Source: Alphaproteobacteria bacterium
GTDB lineage: Bacteria > Pseudomonadota > Alphaproteobacteria > Micavibrionales > SZUA-601
Assembly (NCBI GenBank): GCA_028290805.1
Contig: JAQGJA010000080.1
Span: 1-11,673, forward strand
Direction of reading: 5' to 3'
Length of the DNA: 11,673 nt
The notes below the pieces were generated by a model, which was not told where the DNA came from, did no database searches, and saw only the letters and a list, made by a program, of their open reading frames with translations. Below, piece after piece: positions 1 to 5,796 of the stretch. The translations under genes and the position numbers were made by a program. Numbering within the stretch: the stretch's first letter is position 1; every line of letters starts with the position of its first letter.

Positions 1-45
1 GGCGATCAGGGCGGTCGTGGCTAATAACGCAAGTAATGTTTTCAT
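1..45 (-). CDS. Start of an exported protein (5' fragment, cut by window edge)
   Basis: Reading the minus strand from an ATG at 45-43 gives MKTLLALLATTALIA before the window ends. This is the beginning of a typical Sec-type signal peptide: a Lys after Met, then an unbroken Leu/Ala-rich hydrophobic stretch. A good ribosome binding site, AGAGGA (complement of 54-59), lies 8 bases upstream of the ATG, which supports this start. The product is therefore probably a periplasmic, outer-membrane or lipoprotein-type protein, but 15 residues cannot identify it. It is transcribed away from the tRNA gene. AT-rich sequence on its 5' side (about 64-75) could hold a -10 element, but no convincing -35/-10 pair was found. 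Confidence 0.7.
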   Translation of the reverse strand, partial: MKTLLALLATTALIA

Positions 46-316
46 CGTGATAATCCTCTGTGTTTATATTATGTTTACCAAGCAAAACGCCCGGCATCAA
101 TGTAACGCTGTGAAGATAGGATGGCCCCCTCTAAAGAAGCGATACGGGATTGCTAAGGGCCGAACATCGCCGATTAAAAAATTCCTTCTGATATTTCATT
201 CCTTTATACAGAAAAGAGAGGCAATCACGGGCGGACATAAAAACGAAATAAAAACAGATGCATTTTTCGCTTGATTATCCCACCCTGAATCGCTATTCCT
301 CTGTTCTGTTCACAAG
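46..316. other. AT-rich intergenic region between divergent gene fragment and tRNA-Glu
   Basis: About 270 bases with no supported gene. The left part serves as the 5' region of the minus-strand exported-protein gene, with its ribosome binding site at 54-59. The right part should carry the tRNA promoter. A plus-strand reading frame from a GTG at 17 runs through to 274, but it has no ribosome binding site and overlaps the opposite-strand gene start, so it is not called. No CRISPR-like repeats or strong hairpins were seen. Confidence 0.6.
271..299 (+). promoter_or_regulatory. Possible tRNA-Glu promoter
   Basis: TTGATT (271-276) and TATTCC (294-299) are separated by 17 bases and would place the transcription start about 10 bases before the mature tRNA 5' end at 317. 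The -35 is a fair match to TTGACA (4/6), but the -10 is weak (3/6). The call rests mainly on position. Confidence 0.3.
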
Positions 317-392
317 GTCCCCATCGTCTAGAGGCCTAGGACACCTCCCTTTCACGGAGGTAACAGGGGTTCGAATCCCCTTGGGGACGCCA
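317..392 (+). tRNA. tRNA-Glu (anticodon UUC)
   Basis: A complete 76-base tRNA with the CCA end encoded (390-392). The acceptor stem pairs GTCCCCA (317-323) with TGGGGAC (382-388), followed by discriminator G389. The anticodon stem CCTCC/GGAGG (344-348 with 356-360) encloses the loop CTTTCAC, giving anticodon TTC at 351-353, which reads GAA and GAG. The T arm is AGGGG/CCCCT around TTCGAAT (365-381). The D-arm bases TCTAGAGGCCTAGGACA are those of bacterial tRNA-Glu. The 3' end of the gene is repeated 1.09 kb downstream (1466-1485), which marks it as a likely integration target. Confidence 0.98.
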
Positions 393-395
393 ATT
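376..395 (+). repeat. Direct repeat copy 1 (tRNA-Glu 3' end), attL-like
   Basis: TCCCCTTGGGGACGCCAATT covers the 3' strand of the T stem, the acceptor stem, the CCA end and three bases beyond. It matches 1466-1485 at 19 of 20 positions. In tRNA-targeting integrative elements the attachment core is normally the tRNA 3' end, which is restored by the element on one side and left as a short copy on the other. That arrangement is what is seen here. Confidence 0.6.
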
Positions 396-421
396 TCAAG
401 TAATTGAATATGCAAGATTTG

Positions 422-439
422 ATTTCACTTGAGTGAAAT
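422..439. repeat. 18-bp palindrome between tRNA-Glu and prepilin gene
   Basis: ATTTCACTTGAGTGAAAT consists of arms ATTTCAC and GTGAAAT around TTGA, and it is symmetrical except for the two central bases. It lies 30 bases after the tRNA and about 110 bases before the prepilin start. It lacks a following T tract, so it is not a classical terminator. A dimeric regulator's operator or a processing hairpin in the tRNA trailer are both possible. Confidence 0.45.
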
Positions 440-487
440 ATCAGAAAAATAATCTTTTCATTCACAAATAATTATGTAATTCAATTA

Positions 488-520
488 TTAATCATGCATT
501 TACTCAACAGGACATAGAAT
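488..520 (+). promoter_or_regulatory. Candidate CtrA-box promoter of the prepilin gene
   Basis: TTAA-N7-TTTA (488-502) differs by one base from the CtrA consensus TTAA-N7-TTAA. It covers the place where a -35 box would lie for the -10-like TAGAAT at 515-520, and no good sigma70 -35 is present there. CtrA-activated promoters in alphaproteobacteria are commonly arranged this way, with the box overlapping the -35. The region is AT-rich, so a chance match is possible. Confidence 0.35.
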
Positions 521-548
521 AGGCAGATTAATCAAAGAAGGATGATTT

Positions 549-1325
549 ATGCGCTCTGGTTCACGTCTGTGGCAGCAACAAGGTTTCACTTTGGTGGAAC
601 TGGCTATTGTTCTTATGATCATAGGTCTGTTGATCGGGGGTATCCTGCGCGGGCAGGAATTATTGATGAATGCGCGCATCGCTTCGACCATAAAACAGGT
701 CACCAGTTATACAGGGGCCATCAACACATTTCGGGATGCCTACGCGGCGTTGCCGGGGGATCTGAGCCAAGCTTTGAACCGCATCCCTGGGTGCGCTACC
801 AATGGCTGCACCAATGGCAATGGCAACGGCCTCATCGGGGCCCCCATTTTATTTTGGCAGCTGAGCGATCAAAGCATCCCCGGCGAAAGCACTCAGTTTT
901 GGAAGCATTTGGCATTAACCCATATCATTTCGGGCGTAAATCCTAGCGCGAACGCTCTTTCCTTCGGCATATCCCATCCATCTGCGCCTCTTGGTGGCGG
1001 CTTCAGCGTTGTCACCTCTGTAAAAGACCCGAATGATCCCACGGGCAGCATGACGACCGGATCAATTGTATTGCGCCTGCACGGCGATTTAGTCGGTGGC
1101 CCCGGTACTGTTATCGAAGATAATCCGGTAGTTTCGCCTAAACAGGCTGCGCAGCTCGATCGAAAAATGGATGATGGCATGCCTGGCACTGGGGATGTAC
1201 AGGCGGGTGCTTCAGGGACGGGTGCCCGCGTCAATGGCGGAACCCAAAGCGATTGCGAAGGCCCTCCAGGCTATAAAGAGAGCGTCGAATTCACTTTGTG
1301 TACAATGGCGTTCCTTATCCGCTAG
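549..1325 (+). CDS. Type IV prepilin-like protein (N-terminal methylation motif)
   Basis: A 258-residue protein with a class III signal peptide: a short leader ending in Gly12, mature Phe13, Glu17 at position +5, and then a hydrophobic helix (FTLVELAIVLMIIGLLIGGI). This is the signature cleaved and N-methylated by prepilin peptidase (PilD type), so the product should be a pilus or type II secretion-like pseudopilin subunit, held in the inner membrane before assembly. The mature part has two cysteine pairs that could form disulfides, Cys82/Cys87 and Cys236/Cys251, and a LDRKMDDGMPGTG segment (about 204-216) of a kind common in such pilins. AAGAAGGA at 535-542 is a good ribosome binding site 6 bases before the ATG. 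No pilus assembly genes are nearby, so it is an orphan subunit. It sits between the tRNA-Glu gene and a copy of the tRNA 3' end, which suggests acquisition. Major versus minor pilin cannot be decided from the sequence. Confidence 0.85.
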   Translation: MRSGSRLWQQQGFTLVELAIVLMIIGLLIGGILRGQELLMNARIASTIKQVTSYTGAINTFRDAYAALPGDLSQALNRIPGCATNGCTNGNGNGLIGAPILFWQLSDQSIPGESTQFWKHLALTHIISGVNPSANALSFGISHPSAPLGGGFSVVTSVKDPNDPTGSMTTGSIVLRLHGDLVGGPGTVIEDNPVVSPKQAAQLDRKMDDGMPGTGDVQAGASGTGARVNGGTQSDCEGPPGYKESVEFTLCTMAFLIR

Positions 1326-1330
1326 TTGCA

Positions 1331-1371
1331 AAGTCAGGGTGAAAATTAGCCTCTGATCATTAGCCTGACTT
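1331..1371. repeat. Inverted repeat just after the prepilin stop
   Basis: AAGTCAGG (1331-1338) and CCTGACTT (1364-1371) form a perfect 8-bp stem with a 25-base loop, starting 5 bases after the prepilin stop codon. The loop region also contains a direct repeat ATTAGCCT (1345-1352 and 1359-1366). No T tract follows, so intrinsic termination is doubtful. It may be a weak terminator or an mRNA 3'-end structure. Confidence 0.35.
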
Positions 1372-1384
1372 AGGTCGCATAAGT

Positions 1385-1402
1385 GGTACACAAACGGTAC
1401 AC
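1385..1402 (+). repeat. Tandem GGTACAC boxes with 11-bp period
   Basis: GGTACAC occurs at 1385-1391 and again at 1396-1402, with starts exactly one helical turn apart, about 65 bases before the tRNA-end copy. Closely phased short repeats beside an attachment core resemble arm-type binding sites of tyrosine recombinases. That function is inferred from position only. Confidence 0.4.
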
Positions 1403-1465
1403 GAAATCACTTTGGCAACGGTGTAACTGCTTGTAATTGCGTAAGTTACTAAATCTGGCGAACTT

Positions 1466-1485
1466 TCCCCTTGGGAACGCCAATT
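1466..1485 (+). repeat. Direct repeat copy 2 (displaced tRNA-Glu 3' end), attR-like
   Basis: TCCCCTTGGGAACGCCAATT repeats the tRNA-Glu 3' end plus three following bases with one mismatch (A1476 for G386). No other tRNA parts precede it, so it is not a tRNA gene or a degraded tRNA duplicate. It is best read as the far boundary of an element integrated at tRNA-Glu. Together with the copy at 376-395 it brackets 1.09 kb that holds only the prepilin gene. Confidence 0.6.
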
Positions 1486-1624
1486 ATTTGTAAATAATTC
1501 CGCATGTTGATGAACAAATAAGCAGGAAATACAATTAGAACTGATCGATTTGTCTCATGAATTTTATAAGCCAATGGCATCGGTGAGCTCCGCTTGTAAA
1601 TTTTATAGGAAAATAAACTTTTTC

Positions 1625-1653
1625 TTGACAAAATAGGAATGATAGCCTATATC
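1625..1653 (+). promoter_or_regulatory. Sigma70-type promoter with operator-like inverted repeat
   Basis: A perfect -35, TTGACA (1625-1630), is followed after 17 bases by TATATC (1648-1653), a 4/6 match to the -10. An inverted repeat ATAGG(N8)CCTAT (1633-1650) fills the spacer and overlaps the -10, a usual place for a repressor site. It lies 39 bases before the ATG of the small frame at 1692, consistent with an autoregulated small DNA-binding protein, though that is inference. Confidence 0.6.
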
Positions 1654-1691
1654 CATTATTACAAAGCATTGATGCATATAAGGACGATATC

Positions 1692-1868
1692 ATGGCAAAT
1701 ACAACTAAACCACTCGTGGTAACAATAAAGAAATTTGGAAAGACCAGGCCGGATCGGACAAAGTTTCGCTTCACTCCTTCGATTAAGGAACAGGAAATTG
1801 TTCAGATAGGGCGTTTTCTGCGAAATATGGACGAAGTGTTCCTGGGACAACACTCCGTCTATAGGTAA
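1692..1868 (+). CDS. 58-aa hypothetical protein, possibly the front half of a stop-interrupted gene
   Basis: The frame starts at ATG 1692 with AAGGA (1680-1684) at 7-base spacing and a strong promoter just upstream, so transcription and translation look real. The product is a basic 58-residue protein (MANTTKPLVVTIKKFGKTRP at its start) that I do not recognise. The TAA at 1866-1868 ends it, but the same frame stays open for a further 34 codons to a TGA at 1971-1973. That extension reads YGNTQSVLREAVLHFIRIYE in its middle, which resembles the helical half of ribbon-helix-helix or antitoxin-type proteins. The ancestral gene may thus have encoded about 93 residues and been broken by a nonsense mutation. 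Alternatively the 58-residue form is the true product and the extension is chance. AT-rich codon use differs from the core genes and fits acquired DNA. Confidence 0.45.
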   Translation: MANTTKPLVVTIKKFGKTRPDRTKFRFTPSIKEQEIVQIGRFLRNMDEVFLGQHSVYR

Positions 1869-2027
1869 TCGCACAAGGTATACGGCAATACCCAGAGCGT
1901 TTTGCGTGAAGCGGTATTACACTTTATCCGAATTTATGAAACACGTCTTTATCTTGATCGGTCGCTATTTTGAATGGATCAATCACATTAAAATAACACA
2001 TTCTTTTCGTTCAAGGATGGCAGCCAT

Positions 2028-2279
2028 ATGGCAATCAACCGCTTTAAAAAACAGGGTTTAGGCATGCTGATCAATATCGGCTTGGTCGACAGCGAAATTC
2101 CGCTGGCCTATCATTCCGTTTATGCCCGCCTCCAAAGCCGCTGTGATGAGCCTGGGCTAGTCGATGATCCAGGAAATCCGCCTGAAGGATATCGACGATA
2201 AAATCTATATCTCGACCGCGAAGACAGCGTCCGCGCCAGCATCGCCCGCGAGAACGAGGAACACAAAGCGTGGGAATAA
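2028..2279 (+). pseudogene. Small coding remnant interrupted by an in-frame TAA
   Basis: ATG 2028, with AAGGA (2013-2017) 10 bases upstream, opens a frame of 57 residues ending at TAA 2199-2201. The same frame then continues for 25 codons with strongly coding-like, GC-ending codons (LYLDREDSVRASIARENEEH within it) to TAA 2277-2279. The stretch from about 2164 also reads well in another frame (start MIQEIRLKDIDDKIYIS), so a frameshift in the middle is possible. I do not recognise a family. The picture is a decaying gene, possibly from the same mobile DNA as the frame at 1692. Bases 2280-2330 after it hold nothing that I can identify. Confidence 0.35.
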
Positions 2280-2330
2280 GGGCCAAAACCTGGATGTTAT
2301 CAATGGCAAAAGTCCCTCACAGGTCTTTTG

Positions 2331-2359
2331 TTGTTTCCGGCGCGGTTCTGATGTATATT
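2331..2359 (+). promoter_or_regulatory. Promoter of the yfgM-like/bamB/der operon
   Basis: TTGTTT (2331-2336), 17 bases, then TATATT (2354-2359): 4/6 and 5/6 matches to the sigma70 consensus at ideal spacing. The predicted start is near 2366, giving a leader of about 38 bases before the first gene. The ribosome binding site AAGGAG lies at 2393-2398. Confidence 0.55.
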
Positions 2360-2403
2360 GCCCGAAATATAAAGATACCCAAAAAGATACTTAAGGAGAG
2401 ACC

Positions 2404-3069
2404 ATGTCCGAAAGCCTGATGGAAATTGACGAAGCGGTGCGCGCGCAACAGATGCATGCGCTGTGGAGCCGCTATGGCCAGTGGCTGATTGGATTTGCCG
2501 TGGTTTCCGTTATTGCCACCATTATCGGCGTGATCTGGCACAGGCATGTCAATGCCGCGCTGGAAGACCAGACCGGGCGTTTGCTGACCGTGCTGCAAAA
2601 TGAAGCGGAAAGCCCGGATACGGCTAAAAAACTGGGCGATCTGGCCAAAAAAACCGATCTGCCGCTGCAGGGCGTGGCAACCTTGTACCAGGCCCAGAAA
2701 CTGGAACAGGCCAAAGACCTGAAAGGCGCGCAACAGCTTTACGGCACGATGATCGAACAGCGTCGTTTGCCTGAAATCATCCGCAATCTGTCGCGCGTGC
2801 ATTTCGCCCGTATCGGCCTGGTCCTTGGCGACAAGCCCGAGGCTTTGCTGCCAGTGCTGGACCCGGTTGCCGGGAATATTACCGGCAAAAAACAGACGCC
2901 GTTTCATTATTCCGCCCTTGAACTGAAGGGCATCTTGCTGGTCGCCCAGGGTAAACAGGACGAGGCGAACACAATTTTTACGGAACTGTCTTCCAACAGC
3001 GATGTGCCCGGCACGATGCGCGCGCGCGCCAAAGGCATGGTTCATTATGGGGATAAAAATGGCCGCTAG
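2404..3069 (+). CDS. YfgM-like membrane-anchored TPR protein
   Basis: A 221-residue protein with a short cytoplasmic N-terminus, one membrane helix (about residues 27-45, WLIGFAVVSVIATIIGVIW), and a helical periplasmic domain with TPR-like repeats (for example ATLYQAQKLEQAKDLKGAQQ and LLVAQGKQDEANTIFTEL). This fits the YfgM family, which associates with the SecYEG translocon and periplasmic chaperones. In E. coli, as here, yfgM lies directly upstream of bamB and der, and this synteny strengthens a call that sequence motifs alone would leave general. AAGGAG (2393-2398) is 5 bases before the ATG. The stop codon overlaps the start of bamB, indicating coupled translation. The repeats are too degenerate to count exactly. 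Confidence 0.85.
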   Translation: MSESLMEIDEAVRAQQMHALWSRYGQWLIGFAVVSVIATIIGVIWHRHVNAALEDQTGRLLTVLQNEAESPDTAKKLGDLAKKTDLPLQGVATLYQAQKLEQAKDLKGAQQLYGTMIEQRRLPEIIRNLSRVHFARIGLVLGDKPEALLPVLDPVAGNITGKKQTPFHYSALELKGILLVAQGKQDEANTIFTELSSNSDVPGTMRARAKGMVHYGDKNGR

Positions 3070-4381
3070 ATTTAATTTTACCGTCTCTCTGCTGGTTATT
3101 GCAGCATTCGCGCTGGGCGCGTGTTCTTCCGATAAAAAGCCGCCTTTGCCCGGCCAGCGCATTTCCGTGCTGCAATACCAGGATTCGTCCCGTGCAGATA
3201 AAGAAGCCCAGAAAACGCCGGTAAAACTGGGCGCGCCCCAGGAAAACCTGGCCTGGCCGCAACAAGGCGGCAATGCGTCGCATACGCCGCAGAACCTGGC
3301 TTTATATGACGGCCGTCTGAAAAAAGCCTGGAGCGCTTCAGTCGGCGAGGGCAGCAAGAAAGATCGCAAGCTGATCACTGCACCTATCGCCGCCGACGGC
3401 ATGGTCTTTGCCGCCGATACGACAGGCAATATCAACGCTTATAACATCGCCAATGGCAAGCGCTTATGGCGTGTATCGGTATTGGCGAATGAAGATGACG
3501 CCACCGTGTCCTCGGGCCTGGCCTATAATAAAGGCGTGTTGTTCGTCGCCGACGGCATCGGCAACGTTTTGGCGCTGGATGCCAAGGACGGGCGAAAGAT
3601 CTGGACCCGCGTGACGGAACAACCCGTGCGCGGCTCGCCAACCGTGCAGGGCGACCGGGTTTACGTGATCACCCTAAGCGATGAAACATTGGCGCTGAAC
3701 GCGGCAAATGGCGAAATTTTATGGCGGCACGAAGGCGTGCAGGAAGCGGCCAGTTTCCTGGGCTCGCCAAGCCCTGCCGTCGAAGGCAGCGTGGTGATTT
3801 CCCCCTACAGTTCCGGCGATGTCGTGGCCCTGCGCAGCGAAACAGGCCAGGAAGCTTGGAGCGATAATCTGACAGGTGCAGCCGAAGCAGAAAACCGTGC
3901 CGTCACCCAACTGGCAGGTTTCCATGGCAGCCCGGTGCTGGACCAGGATGTGGTTTACCTTGGCAATGCCTCGACCCGCATGGTTGCAGTGCACGTGCCA
4001 AGCGGCGAACGCGTCTGGCAAAAAGAATTCGGGCTTTTGACGACGCCGTGGCTCAGCGGCAACATGGTCTATGTCATTACATCGCAAAATGAACTGGTGG
4101 CGTTGCTCAAGGAAACGGGGCAAATCCGCTGGGCCTTGCCTTTGCCGCATTTTGAAGATCCCAAGGACCGCGAAGATGCGATTTTCTGGGAAGGCCCAAT
4201 TCTGGCGGGTGGACGTTTATTGCTGGTCAGCAGCAATGAAAGACTGCTTGAGGTCGATGTGGTAAATGGCAAGATCCTGCGCGAAACGGATCTGCCCGAT
4301 AAGGTGATGCTGCCCCCTGTGGTGGCAAATAAGATGCTGCTTATCCTGACGGATGATGGCGAGATGGTGGCGTATAAATAA
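3059..4381 (+). CDS. bamB: Outer membrane protein assembly factor BamB (lipoprotein)
   Basis: BamB is a lipoprotein of the BAM complex that folds beta-barrel proteins into the outer membrane, where it scaffolds BamA. From ATG 3059 the product has 440 residues. It starts with a lipoprotein signal peptide, basic N-terminus and hydrophobic core, ending in the lipobox LGAC, so Cys22 is the lipidated mature residue. The rest is a beta-propeller built of PQQ-like blades, each with a pattern such as GNINAYNIANGKRLW, GNVLALDAKDGRKIW, ETLALNAANGEILW, GDVVALRSETGQEAW and ELVALLKETGQIRW. About eight can be traced, as expected for BamB. GGGGA (3049-3053) precedes this start. The frame is open further upstream, but those starts would put extra residues before the signal peptide. 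It overlaps the upstream gene by 11 bases and its stop abuts the der ATG. Confidence 0.95.
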   Translation: MAARFNFTVSLLVIAAFALGACSSDKKPPLPGQRISVLQYQDSSRADKEAQKTPVKLGAPQENLAWPQQGGNASHTPQNLALYDGRLKKAWSASVGEGSKKDRKLITAPIAADGMVFAADTTGNINAYNIANGKRLWRVSVLANEDDATVSSGLAYNKGVLFVADGIGNVLALDAKDGRKIWTRVTEQPVRGSPTVQGDRVYVITLSDETLALNAANGEILWRHEGVQEAASFLGSPSPAVEGSVVISPYSSGDVVALRSETGQEAWSDNLTGAAEAENRAVTQLAGFHGSPVLDQDVVYLGNASTRMVAVHVPSGERVWQKEFGLLTTPWLSGNMVYVITSQNELVALLKETGQIRWALPLPHFEDPKDREDAIFWEGPILAGGRLLLVSSNERLLEVDVVNGKILRETDLPDKVMLPPVVANKMLLILTDDGEMVAYK

Positions 4382-5794
4382 ATGACCGTAATTGCACTTG
4401 TCGGCCGGCCCAATGTCGGCAAATCCTCGATCTTCAACAAGCTTGTCGGCAAGCAGATGGCTATCGTGCATGACACGCCCGGCGTGACGCGCGATTACCG
4501 TCTGGCCGATGCCGAACTGGGACATCTGAAATTCAAGATCATGGATACCGCAGGCCTTGAACAGGATGTCCAGGGCGACGTCATGTTCCAGCAGATGCAG
4601 GATAAAACCATGCAGGCCGTGCGCCAGGCCGATATTTTACTGTTCGTCATCAACGGCCAGGAAGGCATCAACCCGGTCGATGAAGCCATGGCCCGCCAGA
4701 TCCGCCAGTGGAACAAACCGATTATCCTGCTGGTCAACAAGGCCGATGACCGCAAGGCGAAAAATACCGCGCTTGAAGCCTATTCCCTTGGTCTTGGCGA
4801 ACCGATGCCCGTATCAGCCGCGCATAACCAGGGGTTTCTGGACTTACAGGATGCCCTGGTCGAACTGATGCCCGAACAGGCCGAGGAAGAAGAGGAAGAA
4901 GACGCTTACGATAATTTCGAATTCGGGGACGAAGTCACTGAAGAAGAAGCGGCAATGGAAGAAGACCCGACCAAGCCGATCAAGATCGCCATCGTCGGCC
5001 GACCCAATGTTGGTAAATCCACCTTGCTGAACGCCATTATCGGCGAAGAACGCGCCATTACCTCGCCTGTTGCCGGGACCACGCGCGATCCCGTAACCGT
5101 GCAATGGCTGTATAATGACCGCCCCTTCCGCCTGGTCGATACCGCCGGTTTGCGCAAACGTTACAAGATCATTGACCGCATTGAAAAAATGTCCGCCGCC
5201 GAAACCGAACGCGCCATCCGTCTGGCCCAGGTCGTGATATTGGTGATAGATGTGGCCGAAGCTCTGGACCACCAGGACCAGGCCATCGCCGATCACGTGA
5301 TCCGCGAAGGCCGCGCTTTGATCATCGCCGTCAATAAATGGGACACAGCGCAAAACCCCGATACACTGCGCAAGGAATTGCGCGAACGCCTGGATTTTTC
5401 CATTGCCCAGGTAAAAGATGTACCGCTGGTCACCTTAAGCGCCATTAATGGCAAGGGTGTGACAAAACTCCAGGATGCCGTCCTCGACATCTACCGCGTC
5501 TGGCAAAAGCGCGTGGCGACATCGCCGCTCAACCGCTGGCTGGAACAGATGGAAGTCGGCCACCAGCCCCCCATGGCCAGCGGCCGCTCGAACCGTTTGC
5601 GTTATATGACCCAGATCAAATCCAAGCCCCCGACTTTCGCTTTGTGGGTCAGCCGTCCGGATGATCTGCCTGATTCCTATCAGCGTTATCTGGTAAACGG
5701 TTTGCGTGAGACGTTCAAGCTGCCCGGTGTGCCGATCAGGTTGTCGTTGCGCAAAAGCAAGAATCCTTATGCTGAAGGGCAGGGGAAGGATTAG
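4382..5794 (+). CDS. der: Ribosome biogenesis GTPase Der (EngA)
   Basis: Der is an essential GTPase needed for maturation of the 50S ribosomal subunit. The 470 residues carry two tandem G domains and a C-terminal KH-like domain, the family's unique layout. First domain: GRPNVGKS at 8-15, DTAG at 55-58, NKAD at 119-122. Second domain: GRPNVGKS at 206-213, DTAG at 253-256, NKWD at 318-321. The C-terminal part (about 355-470) includes HQPPMASGRSNRLRYMTQIK and the GVPIRL segment typical of the KH-like end. Between the G domains is a very acidic linker (about 168-195, mostly Glu/Asp). The ATG follows the bamB TAA with no gap and has only a weak ribosome binding site (GGTGG, 4366-4370), so translation is probably coupled to bamB. 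Its stop lies 2 bases from the stop of the opposing SDR gene. Confidence 0.98.
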   Translation: MTVIALVGRPNVGKSSIFNKLVGKQMAIVHDTPGVTRDYRLADAELGHLKFKIMDTAGLEQDVQGDVMFQQMQDKTMQAVRQADILLFVINGQEGINPVDEAMARQIRQWNKPIILLVNKADDRKAKNTALEAYSLGLGEPMPVSAAHNQGFLDLQDALVELMPEQAEEEEEEDAYDNFEFGDEVTEEEAAMEEDPTKPIKIAIVGRPNVGKSTLLNAIIGEERAITSPVAGTTRDPVTVQWLYNDRPFRLVDTAGLRKRYKIIDRIEKMSAAETERAIRLAQVVILVIDVAEALDHQDQAIADHVIREGRALIIAVNKWDTAQNPDTLRKELRERLDFSIAQVKDVPLVTLSAINGKGVTKLQDAVLDIYRVWQKRVATSPLNRWLEQMEVGHQPPMASGRSNRLRYMTQIKSKPPTFALWVSRPDDLPDSYQRYLVNGLRETFKLPGVPIRLSLRKSKNPYAEGQGKD

Positions 5795-5796
5795 TC

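Larger units (their letters stand above)
1326..1691. other. Noncoding accessory segment with att-like and recombination-like repeats
   Basis: No gene is supported in this 366-base AT-rich stretch. It contains, in order, the post-prepilin inverted repeat, two GGTACAC boxes 11 bases apart (1385-1402), a 6-bp inverted repeat GTAACT/AGTTAC (1423-1449), the tRNA-Glu 3'-end copy (1466-1485), and the promoter of the small frame that begins at 1692. The content resembles the edge of an integrated element that has lost its integrase. Confidence 0.5.

Noticed and set aside
17..274. 85-codon plus-strand frame at the left edge
   Set aside because: GTG start without ribosome binding site, overlaps the well-supported minus-strand signal-peptide start, and has a composition expected of noncoding DNA.
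542..946. 134-codon plus-strand frame overlapping the prepilin gene
   Set aside because: It is in another frame of the prepilin gene, whose class III signal peptide and ribosome binding site are convincing.
1466..1485. Second tRNA gene
   Set aside because: Only the last 17 bases of a tRNA plus three beyond are present; no D arm, anticodon arm or 5' acceptor strand precedes them.
1692..2279. Genome-wide reassignment of TAA as a sense codon
   Set aside because: TAA is used as the true stop for bamB, radA, the SDR gene and cckA at the expected protein ends, so the two internal TAA codons are local interruptions.
1692..2279. Complete toxin-antitoxin pair
   Set aside because: Only one frame has antitoxin-like helical sequence, and only past a stop codon; the second frame has no toxin family signature.
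2317..3435. 372-codon minus-strand frame opposite the yfgM-like gene and bamB
   Set aside because: Antisense shadow of two genes with clear domains; the translation shows no family features.
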